Of a stretch of DNA of 27,563 nt, positions 8,605 through 16,628 are shown piece after piece. Both the position numbers and the translations under genes were made by a program. Origin of the DNA: Heteroruminococcus sp964369885 (lineage in GTDB: Bacteria; Bacillota; Clostridia; Oscillospirales; Ruminococcaceae). Positions within the stretch are counted from its first letter, which is position 1, and every line of letters starts with the position of its first letter. The notes below the pieces were generated by a model that made no database searches, had not been told where the DNA came from, and saw nothing but the letters and a program-made list of their open reading frames with translations. The stretch lies in assembly GCA_964369885.1 (NCBI GenBank), contig CAYJGQ010000015.1, positions 1-27,563 of the forward strand. Reading direction: 5' to 3'.

Positions 8605-8650
8605 ACAAAAAAGCCCTCGTCCCCTCTTTTTTTAAGAGAAGACGAAAGCT
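8605..8650 (-). terminator. T-box attenuator terminator
   Basis: On the minus strand, bases 8650-8636 and 8626-8612 pair over 15 bp (with several G-U pairs) around an A-rich loop and are followed by a run of T. It lies just after the conserved T-box sequence and about 55-60 nt before the ligase ATG. This is the element whose formation is prevented when uncharged tRNA binds. Confidence 0.88.
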
Positions 8651-8893
8651 AAAAAACATAACTTCCGCGGTACCACTTCCAATTGACACAAAATTGTGTC
8701 CGCTCGCAGGTGTCAAACAACACCCTGCCCCGCTATCGGAGGGCTTCCGTCCGCGCCTATAATTTCTTTCGGGCGGCCGCTCCAAGGCCAGTTCACCAAA
8801 TTCCTCCTACCGCTTTTCAGCATACCGCGGCTCTCTGTGAGAAGTGCATGTGGCTAATATTCCTTGTCACTGCGTTGTGCGTTTTCTGTTGTT
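8607..8893 (-). promoter_or_regulatory. T-box riboswitch leader, specifier CUG (Leu)
   Basis: The T-box sequence AAGTGGTACCGCGGAAGT lies at 8678-8661. Upstream are the Stem I marks: AGTGA K-turn motif at 8871-8867, AGAGAG at 8836-8831, and CCTTGGA at 8787-8781. CAAGG (8866-8862) pairs with CCTTG (8787-8783). Applying the glyQS geometry (specifier, one purine, then this helix) gives specifier CUG at 8791-8789. The antiterminator bulge is UGGU, pairing with a tRNA ending A-C-C-A; tRNA-Leu has A73, whereas bacterial tRNA-Trp has G73, which argues against reading UGG one base on. Uncharged tRNA-Leu(CAG) should therefore switch on the downstream ligase-pseudokinase-isomerase operon. T-box identity is firm; the amino acid is inferred. 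Confidence 0.9.
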
Positions 8894-8899
8894 GGAGCT

Positions 8900-8929
8900 A
8901 TTGTAGCAGAGAGGGGCATGTTTTGTCAA
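8900..8929 (-). promoter_or_regulatory. Sigma-A-type promoter of the T-box operon
   Basis: TTGACA at 8924-8929, an 18-nt spacer and TACAAT at 8900-8905 on the minus strand give a strong promoter. The predicted start near 8893 lies about 20 nt upstream of the base of Stem I. Confidence 0.82.
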
Positions 8930-9001
8930 CATAAAAATTATGAAATTTCAAAAAGTTTACCCACAGACCAAAAGCTCATCTGCAACATTGCCACCCGGCT
9001 A

Positions 9002-9030
9002 TTGACGGCAAAGGCCGGATGATATATAAT
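9002..9030 (+). promoter_or_regulatory. Promoter of tRNA-Thr
   Basis: TTGACG at 9002-9007, a 17-nt spacer and a perfect TATAAT at 9025-9030. It would give a 5' leader of roughly 58 nt before the tRNA. Confidence 0.8.
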
Positions 9031-9094
9031 AATTTGAGTGAAATCAGGGCTGTGTTGCTGATGTATTTTGGCACACGGCACCTAAACTTAATAT

Positions 9095-9170
9095 GCTTGT
9101 GTAGCACAGCTGGCAGTGCAGCTCATTCGTAATGAGCAGGTCGTCCGTTCGAATCGGATCACAAGCTCCA
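9095..9170 (+). tRNA. tRNA-Thr (anticodon CGT)
   Basis: A 76-nt cloverleaf with acceptor stem GCTTGTG/CACAAGC, D arm GCAC/GTGC, anticodon stem GCTCA/TGAGC with loop TTCGTAA (anticodon CGT, reads ACG), T arm GTCCG/CGGAT with TTCGAAT, and an encoded CCA end. It is a single tRNA with its own promoter and terminator. Confidence 0.93.
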
Positions 9171-9188
9171 GCAGCGTAAAGCTGTACC

Positions 9189-9227
9189 AAAAACACCCTT
9201 TAGCCCAAGGCTAAAGGGTGTTTTTTA
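9189..9227. terminator. Bidirectional terminator after tRNA-Thr
   Basis: AACACCCTTTAGCC and GGCTAAAGGGTGTT pair perfectly around a short loop, followed by TTTTTT on the plus strand and TTTTT on the minus strand. It ends the tRNA transcript and can also end the proB-proA cluster arriving from the right. Confidence 0.85.
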
Positions 9228-9303
9228 TGTCCAAGACCTATAATCGGCTATTTTTCTGCTTAAAAGCAGTAGCCCCCCCAGAATATTTAAGGCTGTGCAT
9301 CGG

Positions 9304-9328
9304 TGCCAGCGCTTTTTAAGCGGTGGCA
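9304..9328. repeat. Hairpin downstream of the acidic-tail protein gene
   Basis: TGCCA-G-CGCTT and AAGCG-G-TGGCA form an inverted repeat with one internal G/G mismatch and a 3-nt loop. No T-run follows on either strand, so it is not a standard terminator; it may protect a transcript 3' end. Confidence 0.4.
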
Positions 9329-9415
9329 GGGGGGAGCTGTTTTAACAGATTAACAATAATGGCATCCAATGATGGGATGGCGTTTACACCAAACTGTATT
9401 GTTGGGAAGGGGAGG

Positions 9416-10273
9416 CTATGCCTCATCCTCTGTCGAGTCCTCCTCAGAAGATTCGGCATCCTCGTCCGAGGACTCCGAGGTGTCGGCCTGGGAATCTTCC
9501 TCGCCCGACTGCTCTGCAGCCGAGGATTCCTCCGGCATACCGGGTAGGTTTGGCACTACAACCTCACTGCCCGAGTAGTCGCCACCGGGTAGTCCGGCGC
9601 CCTCAATATCGCGTATAGCGGCGATGTAGTAGCTGTCCCTGTTCTCCTTTAGCACATAAATCATATACTTATCGGGCAGGCGTTCGCCATCCTCCTCGGC
9701 CTGGGCTTGGTCTGCCGTCCAGAGGGTTTCGGGGGGGATGTATCCCACCTTGAGGCGTATCTCGTCGCCATCGGTGGTAATCTCATCTATACGGGGTGTG
9801 TAGTTGCCTATTTGAGCCACAATTGGCACACGGTAGGTTTCGGTGTCGGAGTCATAAACAAAGGTGGCGTCATAGCTACCAAAAGACTGGTGATGAAGCA
9901 CAATGTTGGGGCCAAAAAGGCTGGTGGCCTGAACATCAAGGTCGGATGCCGGTACAATTAGCAGTCGCATTTCGTCATACTGGTAATTGCCGCGCTTCTC
10001 GCCCAGTAGTGCCGACCACATTGCCGAGCGCAGTACAAATGCGGGGTCAAGGTCGTTGGGGTCCTCGTAGGGCACAGGGTCGAACATCAGCACAGGGCGA
10101 ATTAACTCCTCAAATTCGGCTGTGCGGTCGGAGTTGTCGATAAAGTCAAAGGTCATGGTGACGGTTAGTATAAGCACCGCCACAAGGCCCACTGCGGCCA
10201 GCAAAATAAATACAAGCCCTATTGGGGCGGCGTTTTTACGCCTGCGCCCTGTACGGGCGGAATGGTCTGCCAT
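9416..10273 (-). CDS. Membrane-anchored protein with acidic C-terminal tail, unknown function
   Basis: A 285-residue protein with a short basic N-terminus (RTGRRRKN), one transmembrane helix at about residues 17-40 and a long segment that would face outside the cell. The middle part (about 55-245) looks folded and beta-rich. The last ~37 residues are almost only Glu, Asp and Ser with some Ala, Thr and Gln, a disordered highly negative tail. I do not recognise a named domain. The ATG at 10273 follows AAGGAGG. It lies 35 nt after proA in the same direction and probably shares its transcript, though no functional link to proline synthesis is evident. Confidence 0.8.
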   Translation of the reverse strand: MADHSARTGRRRKNAAPIGLVFILLAAVGLVAVLILTVTMTFDFIDNSDRTAEFEELIRPVLMFDPVPYEDPNDLDPAFVLRSAMWSALLGEKRGNYQYDEMRLLIVPASDLDVQATSLFGPNIVLHHQSFGSYDATFVYDSDTETYRVPIVAQIGNYTPRIDEITTDGDEIRLKVGYIPPETLWTADQAQAEEDGERLPDKYMIYVLKENRDSYYIAAIRDIEGAGLPGGDYSGSEVVVPNLPGMPEESSAAEQSGEEDSQADTSESSDEDAESSEEDSTEDEA

Positions 10274-10308
10274 AATGGTAGTACCTCCTTGAATGTGGGG
10301 TAAGAAAA

Positions 10309-11553
10309 TCAGCGAATTTGTCCATCGCCGTAGACAAGATATTTTTGGGTGGTCAGCTCTGCAAGACCCATGGGGCCGCGTGCGTGCAGCTTTTGGGTGG
10401 AGATTCCCACCTCGGCGCCAAAACCAAACTCGCCGCCATCGGTAAAGCGGGTCGAGGCATTAACATAGACCGCCGCCGCATCCACACGGCTTAAAAACTC
10501 CTGGGCCGAGCTGTAATTTTGCGTTACTATGGCCTCGCTGTGTCCGGTTGAGTAGGTAGCTATGTGGTCTATGGCCCCGGAGAGGTCATCAACCACCCCC
10601 ACGGCCAAAATGTAATCGCCAAATTCATCGGCAAAGTCCTGCACGGTGGCTCTTTTGGCGTGGGGAAGAATGGCAAAGGCGCGCTCGTCACAGCGTAGTT
10701 CGGTATTTTTTGCCTCCAGTGCCTTGGCGGCCATGGGCAGGAATGTTTTTGCAATGTTTTTGTGCACAAGCAGAGTTTCGGCCGAATTGCAGACCGAGGG
10801 GCGTGAGGTCTTAGCGTTAACTATTATGTCGGTGGCCATCTGCATATCGGCGGTTTCATCCACAAATATATGGCAGTTGCCAACCCCTGTTTCAATCACA
10901 GGTACGGTAGAACCCTCGACCACCGCCTTTATAAGCCCTGCGCCACCACGGGGGATAAGCACATCGAGGTAACCCCGCAAGGTCATCATTTCACGGGCCG
11001 ACTCACGGTCGGTATTTTCGACAAGCTGTACCACGGTGCGGGGCAGGCCAAGCGACTCAAGGGCATCCCCCATAACACGGCACAGAAGTGTGTTTGTGTG
11101 TATGGCCTCCTTACCGCCACGCAAAATGCACACATTGCCCGATTTTATGCATAGTGCGGCGGCATCTACAGTTACATTTGGCCGTGCCTCATATATGATG
11201 CCCACCACGCCAAGCGGCACACGAATTTTATAGATGCGAAGACCGTTGGGGCGCAGTGTACCCATGTCGGACCGCCCAACAGGGTCGGGTAGTCCCACAA
11301 TATGGCGCACGGCAGCTGCAATGTCGGCTATGCGCTGTGGTGTTAGGGTCAATCTGTCAATTAAGGCCTGCGATATGCCGTTTTGGACTGCGGCGTCAAG
11401 ATCCTTTTGGTTGGCCGCCACAATGGCATCGGTATGCACAATAAGCGCATCGGCTATGGCCAGCAGGGCGGCGTTTCGCTGCCCCTCACCGCACTGTGAA
11501 AAACTGCGTGCGGTTTCCTTTGCAATTTGTCCGAGTTGTTGTACTGCCGTCAT
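10309..11553 (-). CDS. proA: Glutamate-5-semialdehyde dehydrogenase (gamma-glutamyl phosphate reductase)
   Basis: Second step of proline synthesis: NADPH-dependent reduction of gamma-glutamyl phosphate to glutamate-5-semialdehyde. The 414-residue length is typical. Family marks include YEARPNVTVDAAALCIKSGN, LRGGKEA, the RGGAGLI loop and the catalytic Cys255 in SRPSVCNSAET. The C-terminus has the HARGPMGLAELTTQKY block. GGGAGGA precedes the ATG at 11553. It lies 23 nt behind proB, the usual proBA operon order, so the two enzymes that share the unstable acyl phosphate are made together. No T-box or other proline-responsive element was found in front of the pair. Confidence 0.97.
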   Translation of the reverse strand: MTAVQQLGQIAKETARSFSQCGEGQRNAALLAIADALIVHTDAIVAANQKDLDAAVQNGISQALIDRLTLTPQRIADIAAAVRHIVGLPDPVGRSDMGTLRPNGLRIYKIRVPLGVVGIIYEARPNVTVDAAALCIKSGNVCILRGGKEAIHTNTLLCRVMGDALESLGLPRTVVQLVENTDRESAREMMTLRGYLDVLIPRGGAGLIKAVVEGSTVPVIETGVGNCHIFVDETADMQMATDIIVNAKTSRPSVCNSAETLLVHKNIAKTFLPMAAKALEAKNTELRCDERAFAILPHAKRATVQDFADEFGDYILAVGVVDDLSGAIDHIATYSTGHSEAIVTQNYSSAQEFLSRVDAAAVYVNASTRFTDGGEFGFGAEVGISTQKLHARGPMGLAELTTQKYLVYGDGQIR

Positions 11554-11576
11554 GCTGTATCCTCCCGGTAAAAGGT

Positions 11577-12365
11577 TTAGCGGTTAAGTATAAACCGTGT
11601 TCCAATCTCTTTGCCGTCAAGTAAATCGTAGAGGTTGTGGGGATTGTTTCCGTTGAGTATGGCCATGGGTATACCCTGCGAGCCGGCCTTTTTTGCGGCC
11701 TGAAGCTTTGTTTGCATTCCACCGGTGCCACGGCTACTGCCTGCACCGTCGGCCAACTCCATGGTGCTGTCGTCAATTTTGGTGACAAGCGAAATAAGGG
11801 TGGCGTCGGGGTTTGTGGTGGGGTTTTTGGTAAAAAGGCCATCAATATCACTAAAAATAACAAGTGCATCGGCCTGGGCAAGTATGGCCACCTCGGCCGA
11901 GAGGTTGTCGTTGTCGCCAAATGCAAGTTCCTCGGTGGAAACCGTGTCATTCTCGTTTACAACCGGAATAACCCCAAGCTCCAACAGGCGCCCAAGTGTG
12001 TTGTGTATGTTTTGGCGGCGGGTGGAGTGTTCGGTGGAGTCGTAGGTTAACAGCACCTGTCCCACCGTGTGGTTATACCCACCAAAGCCCTTGTCGTATA
12101 GGTACATAAGCTCGCTTTGCCCCACAGCGGCGGCGGCCTGCTTTGTGGGGGTGTCGGTGGGGCGGGATTTTAGCCCAAGCTTACCCACACCTGCCGCCAC
12201 AGCCCCCGATGTAACAAGTATAATCTGGCGGCCGCTGTTTTTTATGTCGGAAAGCACACCCACAAGGCTGTCAATACGGCGCAGGTTTATACCGCCCGAG
12301 GGGTAGGTAAGTGTGGATGATCCCACCTTTATAACCAGTCGTTTTGCGGTTTTAAATGCCTCCAT
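11577..12365 (-). CDS. proB: Glutamate 5-kinase (without PUA domain)
   Basis: First step of proline synthesis: ATP-dependent phosphorylation of glutamate to gamma-glutamyl phosphate. The 262-residue protein is only the amino-acid-kinase domain; the C-terminal PUA domain of the longer E. coli and B. subtilis type is absent. Visible motifs are VIKVGSSTLT at the N-terminus, VTSGAVAAG, PVVNENDTVS, FGDNDNLSAEVA and GTGGMQTKLQAA. The start is the ATG at 12365, preceded by AAGGAG; the twelve residues upstream in frame lack support. It is the first gene of proBA. A promoter may lie in the 80 nt before it, but no convincing -35/-10 pair was found, so read-through from the CNNM-type gene is possible. 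Confidence 0.95.
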   Translation of the reverse strand: MEAFKTAKRLVIKVGSSTLTYPSGGINLRRIDSLVGVLSDIKNSGRQIILVTSGAVAAGVGKLGLKSRPTDTPTKQAAAAVGQSELMYLYDKGFGGYNHTVGQVLLTYDSTEHSTRRQNIHNTLGRLLELGVIPVVNENDTVSTEELAFGDNDNLSAEVAILAQADALVIFSDIDGLFTKNPTTNPDATLISLVTKIDDSTMELADGAGSSRGTGGMQTKLQAAKKAGSQGIPMAILNGNNPHNLYDLLDGKEIGTRFILNR

Positions 12366-12445
12366 ACTCACTACTCCTTGTAAAATATTAATATATAACA
12401 CTATTTGTAAAGTTGTTTTTGTCTATGCCGGGGCGGTGGGGGGAA

Positions 12446-13738
12446 TCAGTCTTTTGATGTCTTGTCCGCAGGCTCTATGGGCAAAAGCTCAACCTTTAGG
12501 CGTGTTATGCGGGTTTCGTCCATTTCGGTCACGGTTACCTTTAGGCGGTCATGAACAAAATGATCCCCATTGTGGGGTATGCGCTGAAACTGCTCCATAG
12601 CCCAGCCGGCCATTGTGTTGTAGTCGCTGTCAAAGGCCTTGGGGGAGTAGTCCATCTCCTCAAAAACATCGTATATGCTCTGGTCACCTGTGACAAGGTA
12701 GGTATCGGTGTCGGTGCAAACAATGCCCTGCACAACCTCATCGCTTTCGTCCCAGATGTCGCCCACAAGCTGTTCCAGCACATCCTCAAGGGTTACAATG
12801 CCCAGCATACCGCCGTAGTCGTCGGTAACCACGGCAAGATGGCTCTTACTGCGCTGGAACATGCCCAGCAAATGCGAGAGCTTCATGGTTTTATGAATGT
12901 ATACACACTCGGTCATAAGCTCTGCAAGATTTATATTATTGGGGTCAGAAATGGCGGCCTCGAGTATATCACGGGTGCGCACCACGCCGCGAACATTATC
13001 AATGCTACCCTGATAAACAGGCAGACGGGAGTAGTTTGCGCTCATGACCAGTTTTAAAAGGTCGGGGCCGTCGGAGGAGATGTCCACTGCGGTAACATCG
13101 ACACGGTGGGTCAAAATTTCCTGCACAGAGGTATCATCAAACTCAAGGGCCGACTGCACAAGCTCGCTCTCCTGTTCCTCCAAAACCCCCTCTTCCTCAA
13201 TGGCCTCTATCATGTACATAAGCTCCTGCTCGGTCATGGTGGGGAGCTCCTCGCCGGTGGAATCCTGCTTGCGCATGTTGCGCAGTTTAAGGAAAGGCCA
13301 CACCACAGGGGACAAAATGCGCATTAACAGCAGCATTATGGGGGAAATTATAAGGGTGAAGCGGTCGGCGTTTTGCTTTGCAAAACTCTTGGGCAAAATC
13401 TCGCCGAATATGAGGACCAAAACGGTCATAACACCGGTGGATATTGCCACGGCTCCCGGCCCAAATGCATCGGTGGCCAGAAGGGTTGCCAGCGAGGCCG
13501 AGGCTATATTGACTACGTTGTTTCCTATTAGTATTGTTGTGAGGGTGCGGTCAAAGTTCTCTACAATGGTCAGCACGTCTTTTGCCTTTTTGTTGCCATC
13601 CTGCGACATGCTTTTCATGCGCATTAGGTTTACCGAGGAAAAAGCCATCTCACTGGCCGAGAAAAATGCCGACAGGGCAATTAGAACCGCCAAAAGTAAA
13701 ATAGACGGCCAATCTGAAATTTCCAAAGTATTAATCAC
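12446..13738 (-). CDS. CNNM/CorC (HlyC) family membrane protein with CBS pair
   Basis: A 430-residue protein with the family's three parts: an N-terminal DUF21 (CNNM) membrane domain of about 3-4 helices (residues 8-190) with the conserved AFFSASEMAFSS motif, a cytoplasmic pair of CBS domains (about 205-330) and a C-terminal CorC_HlyC domain (about 345-425). Relatives such as CorC, YhdP and MpfA act in magnesium export or divalent-metal tolerance, although older annotation calls them hemolysins. The start is a GTG at 13738 with an AAAAGG ribosome site and a good promoter upstream. The catalytic or transport function cannot be narrowed further from sequence. Confidence 0.9.
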   Translation of the reverse strand: MINTLEISDWPSILLLAVLIALSAFFSASEMAFSSVNLMRMKSMSQDGNKKAKDVLTIVENFDRTLTTILIGNNVVNIASASLATLLATDAFGPGAVAISTGVMTVLVLIFGEILPKSFAKQNADRFTLIISPIMLLLMRILSPVVWPFLKLRNMRKQDSTGEELPTMTEQELMYMIEAIEEEGVLEEQESELVQSALEFDDTSVQEILTHRVDVTAVDISSDGPDLLKLVMSANYSRLPVYQGSIDNVRGVVRTRDILEAAISDPNNINLAELMTECVYIHKTMKLSHLLGMFQRSKSHLAVVTDDYGGMLGIVTLEDVLEQLVGDIWDESDEVVQGIVCTDTDTYLVTGDQSIYDVFEEMDYSPKAFDSDYNTMAGWAMEQFQRIPHNGDHFVHDRLKVTVTEMDETRITRLKVELLPIEPADKTSKD

Positions 13739-13798
13739 TACCTTTTCTTTTTGTTTATTTTATGGAGTTATGTATATAACTTCCCACAATTGCCCTTT

Positions 13799-13827
13799 AT
13801 TGTACCAAAATCAAGTGAAATAATCAA
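13799..13827 (-). promoter_or_regulatory. Promoter of the CNNM-type gene
   Basis: On the minus strand TTGATT at 13822-13827, a 17-nt spacer and TACAAT at 13799-13804. The -10 lies about 60 nt before the GTG start. It may also serve proBA by read-through. Confidence 0.65.
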
Positions 13828-13962
13828 GGAAAAAGCAAAAAGGTTAATATAGTGTTCATACAAGCATCATAAAAAGAAGGAGGCACAACCTCCCCTGCGG
13901 CAAGAGTATCTACCTGACTATTAGAGAGGGAATTACCGCGGTGGGCAGAGAATAACAAACAA

Positions 13963-13991
13963 TTGCTTTTATAGGGGCTATTTAGTATAAT
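13963..13991 (+). promoter_or_regulatory. Promoter of secD-secF
   Basis: TTGCTT at 13963-13968, a 17-nt spacer and a perfect TATAAT at 13986-13991. The start would be near 13998, giving a ~98-nt leader before secD. Confidence 0.7.
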
Positions 13992-14095
13992 CGTAGCTGT
14001 GTTTACCAAAACTTTGCACCAAATGGTTGCCAAAACGGTGCTGTACAGGGCAGAGTTTTGCAGTAAAATATTACCGACAAAACGGAGGAATACAG

Positions 14096-15499
14096 ATGAA
14101 AAGAGCAAAAAAATCGGTATTCTTCATCGTACTTGTGCTGATTTTGGGTATATCATACCTGTCGTTTTTTGGCATCAGCACACAGTTTGGCGACATAACC
14201 ACCACCTACATAAAGGGTGCCCATGATATACGCTGGGGCATTGACATACGAGGTGGCGTGGATGTAACCTTTAGCCCGCCCGAGGGCTACGACGCCAGCG
14301 ATGAGGAGATGAGCGCCGCCGAATCCATAATAAAGGTGCGCATGGTATCCCAAAACATCACCGACTACGAGGTTTACACCGACTACGAGCGTGACCGCAT
14401 AATTGTGCAGTTTCCTTGGCGCTCCGACGAGGCCGATTTTGACCCGCAGGCTGCCATTGAGGAGCTTGGCTCAACGGCACTGCTGACCTTCCGCGAGGGT
14501 GTGGAGCTGGACGAATTTGGCCTGCCCACGGGGGTTACGGCCGAGAACATTATAATAGAGGGCAAGGATATTGAGTCGGCCGGCGCTGTGGTGGATCAGG
14601 TAAGCGGACAGCCTGTGGTAATGCTGGAACTAAAGGAAAGTGGCACCGAGGCCTTTGCCGAGGCCACCACACGTCTATCCCAAACGGCCGGGGTTATCTC
14701 TATATGGATGGATGATGTTCTTATTTCCTACCCATCGGTGACGGTGCCCATAACCGACGGTGTGGCCACCATAGCCTCGGATAGCTTTACCCCCGAGGAT
14801 GTACAAAGCCTTGCCGACCGAATAAACGCAGGAGCACTGCCCTTTGAGCTTGTAACCGAAAATTATCGCTCAATATCTCCGGCGCTGGGGGCGGGCGCAC
14901 GCGATGCAATGGTGCTTGCAGGCGCAATTGCATTTGCGGTGGTGGCGCTGTTTATGATAGTGGCCTACCGACTGCCCGGAGCGGTTGCTGTAATAGCCCT
15001 GCTTGGGCAGGTGTCCCTCATGATAGCCTCTATAACGGGGTTTTTCACGATATTCCCCTCATTTACGCTCACACTACCGGGCATTGCAGGTATAATACTG
15101 GCCATAGGCTTTGGTGTGGACGCCAACATAATTACAGCCTCCCGTATAAAGGAGGAGCTTGCACTTGGTAAAACCGTCGAGGGCGCTGTCACTTCCGGAT
15201 TTAAGCGGGCCTTTACCGCCATATTTGATGGCAATATTACCGTTATAATAGTGGCGGCCATACTCATGGGCTCATTTGGTCCCCCCACAAGCCTGTTTGC
15301 CCAGATTTTAAGTCCTCTGTTTGCCATGTTTGGCCCCTCAATCACCGGCACAATATACTCATTTGGCTACACCCTGCTTGTAGGTGTAATACTTAACCTA
15401 ATAATGGGGGTACTGGCCTCACGATTGATGCTAAGCTCGCTTGTGCGATTTAAGGCCTTGAGAAAACCCGAGTTTTTTGGGGGTGAAAAACATGACTAA
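14096..15499 (+). CDS. secD: Protein translocase subunit SecD
   Basis: SecD works with SecF to pull translocated proteins out of SecYEG using the proton gradient. The 467-residue protein has an N-terminal membrane helix (about 7-27), a large extracytoplasmic region beginning with the GIDIRGGVDVTF repeat, and five C-terminal membrane helices with the RND-type IILAIGFGVDANIITASRIKEEL segment holding the conserved Asp. It is shorter than E. coli SecD, as usual in Firmicutes. The ATG at 14096 follows ACGGAGGAA; the 23 codons upstream in frame are not supported. The stop overlaps the secF start by 8 nt, implying coupled translation. Confidence 0.95.
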   Translation: MKRAKKSVFFIVLVLILGISYLSFFGISTQFGDITTTYIKGAHDIRWGIDIRGGVDVTFSPPEGYDASDEEMSAAESIIKVRMVSQNITDYEVYTDYERDRIIVQFPWRSDEADFDPQAAIEELGSTALLTFREGVELDEFGLPTGVTAENIIIEGKDIESAGAVVDQVSGQPVVMLELKESGTEAFAEATTRLSQTAGVISIWMDDVLISYPSVTVPITDGVATIASDSFTPEDVQSLADRINAGALPFELVTENYRSISPALGAGARDAMVLAGAIAFAVVALFMIVAYRLPGAVAVIALLGQVSLMIASITGFFTIFPSFTLTLPGIAGIILAIGFGVDANIITASRIKEELALGKTVEGAVTSGFKRAFTAIFDGNITVIIVAAILMGSFGPPTSLFAQILSPLFAMFGPSITGTIYSFGYTLLVGVILNLIMGVLASRLMLSSLVRFKALRKPEFFGGEKHD

Positions 15500-16424
15500 A
15501 TACAACTTTGATTTTATAGGAAAAAGAAAGATTTTCTTTGGCATCTCGCTTGGAATAATGGCGCTTGCGCTGATATGCTCCTTAGTATTTGGTGTTAATT
15601 TGGATATAGAGTTTAAGGGGGGCAGCATAATAAGCTACTCCCACGCCACACCCCCCGACCTTGAGGCCATTGCAGATACAGCCAGCGAGGTTATTGGTAG
15701 TGATGTGTCACTGCGTGAAGCCACCGACATAGCCACAGGTAGCACCAATGTGACCATATCTGTATCGGGCAATAGTGGCATGGACAGCCAGCTACTGGGT
15801 AGCCTTACCGACGCCCTGCAGTCCAAGTTCCCAGAGGCCGACATGGCCCTGCTGGATGTAGACAGCGTAGATCCCACCATCGGTGGCGAGTTCTTTGCAA
15901 AATCGCTTGTTGCGGTGGGTTTTGCCATGGTGCTCATGATTTTGTATGTGGCGCTTCGCTTTAAGGTTATCAGTGGTTGGTCGGCAGGGGTTATGGCCGT
16001 GGTGGCCCTTGTGCACGATGTCTTGGTGGTATTTGCGGTATTTGTAATATTCGGCATACCCATAGATTCAAATTTCATGGCGGTTGTGCTGACCATTCTT
16101 GGCTACTCGTTAAACGATACCATTGTAATCTACGACCGCATACGAGAGAACAAGCGCATACACGCCGACAAACTGTCGGTGGCAGAGCTTGTAAACACCT
16201 CGCTTAATCAGACAATATCCCGAACACTTGCCACCTCATTTACCACACTTGCGGCCATTTTAACCGTGCTTGTAGTGGCACTGGTTTTTGGCGTGGACTC
16301 CATCGTTACATTTGCATTTCCCATGGCTGTGGGTGTAGTTTCGGGTGCATATTCATCGGTATGCATTGCAGGACCGCTGTGGACCATGTGGCAGCAACGC
16401 CGCAGTGGCATTACCAATAATTGA
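15492..16424 (+). CDS. secF: Protein translocase subunit SecF
   Basis: Partner of SecD in the SecDF complex at the Sec channel. The 310-residue protein has six predicted membrane helices, the LDIEFKGGSIISYSH N-terminal block in the first extracytoplasmic domain, and the GYSLNDTIVIYDRIRENKR motif typical of SecF. The ATG at 15492 lies inside the secD stop region (ATGACTAA) with GGGGGTG upstream. A strong terminator follows. Confidence 0.95.
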   Translation: MTKYNFDFIGKRKIFFGISLGIMALALICSLVFGVNLDIEFKGGSIISYSHATPPDLEAIADTASEVIGSDVSLREATDIATGSTNVTISVSGNSGMDSQLLGSLTDALQSKFPEADMALLDVDSVDPTIGGEFFAKSLVAVGFAMVLMILYVALRFKVISGWSAGVMAVVALVHDVLVVFAVFVIFGIPIDSNFMAVVLTILGYSLNDTIVIYDRIRENKRIHADKLSVAELVNTSLNQTISRTLATSFTTLAAILTVLVVALVFGVDSIVTFAFPMAVGVVSGAYSSVCIAGPLWTMWQQRRSGITNN

Positions 16425-16479
16425 CGTAAAGCAACAAAACCATTCCCAATTATACCCATATGACGCACAAATCATACAA

Positions 16480-16517
16480 ATACCCGCCGCGATTTAGGGT
16501 CGCGGCGGGTATTTTAT
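16480..16517 (+). terminator. Terminator of secD-secF
   Basis: ACCCGCCGCGA at 16482-16492 pairs with TCGCGGCGGGT at 16500-16510, a perfect 11-bp GC-rich stem, followed by ATTTTAT. It lies about 58 nt past the secF stop. Confidence 0.82.
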
Positions 16518-16548
16518 ATGAATGATAGTGGTTATGTAAGGTAAAGTA

Positions 16549-16577
16549 TTGTATTGTTTAATATTTTTATGTATAAT
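16549..16577 (+). promoter_or_regulatory. Promoter of the second TIM-barrel gene
   Basis: TTGTAT at 16549-16554, a 17-nt spacer and a perfect TATAAT at 16572-16577, 52 nt before the ATG. Confidence 0.65.
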
Positions 16578-16628
16578 AAATGTGGGTTAGTTTCTATCAC
16601 TGCCCACAGTGGAAGGAGAATCCCCACG

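Larger units (their letters stand above)
13739..14095. other. Divergent intergenic region CNNM / secD
   Basis: This 357-nt gap carries a promoter for each flanking gene (13799-13827 minus; 13963-13991 plus). Between them, about 13850-13960, is a more GC-rich stretch with a small GGAGG/CCTCC hairpin near 13877-13893 and a CCGCGG palindrome near 13937. I see no gene, known riboswitch or other RNA in it. Short open frames exist here without ribosome sites. Confidence 0.55.

Noticed and set aside
8788..8790. Trp (UGG) as T-box specifier
   Set aside because: The helix spacing favours CUG, and the antiterminator UGGU needs an A73 tRNA while bacterial tRNA-Trp has G73.
9304..9328. Hairpin as intrinsic terminator of the acidic-tail gene
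   Set aside because: No T-run follows on the minus strand; the bidirectional hairpin at 9189-9227 is the better terminator.
13044..13823. 259-codon plus-strand open frame opposite the CNNM-type gene
   Set aside because: Serine/arginine-rich reverse-strand shadow with no ribosome site; the CNNM-type protein on the minus strand has clear domains.
13932..13945. CCGCGG stretch as a second T-box
   Set aside because: The bases before CCGCGG do not give UGGNACCGCGG on either strand and no Stem I or terminator is present.
13824..14108. 94-residue minus-strand frame in the CNNM/secD gap
   Set aside because: It overlaps both promoters and the secD start, has no ribosome site and is not protein-like.
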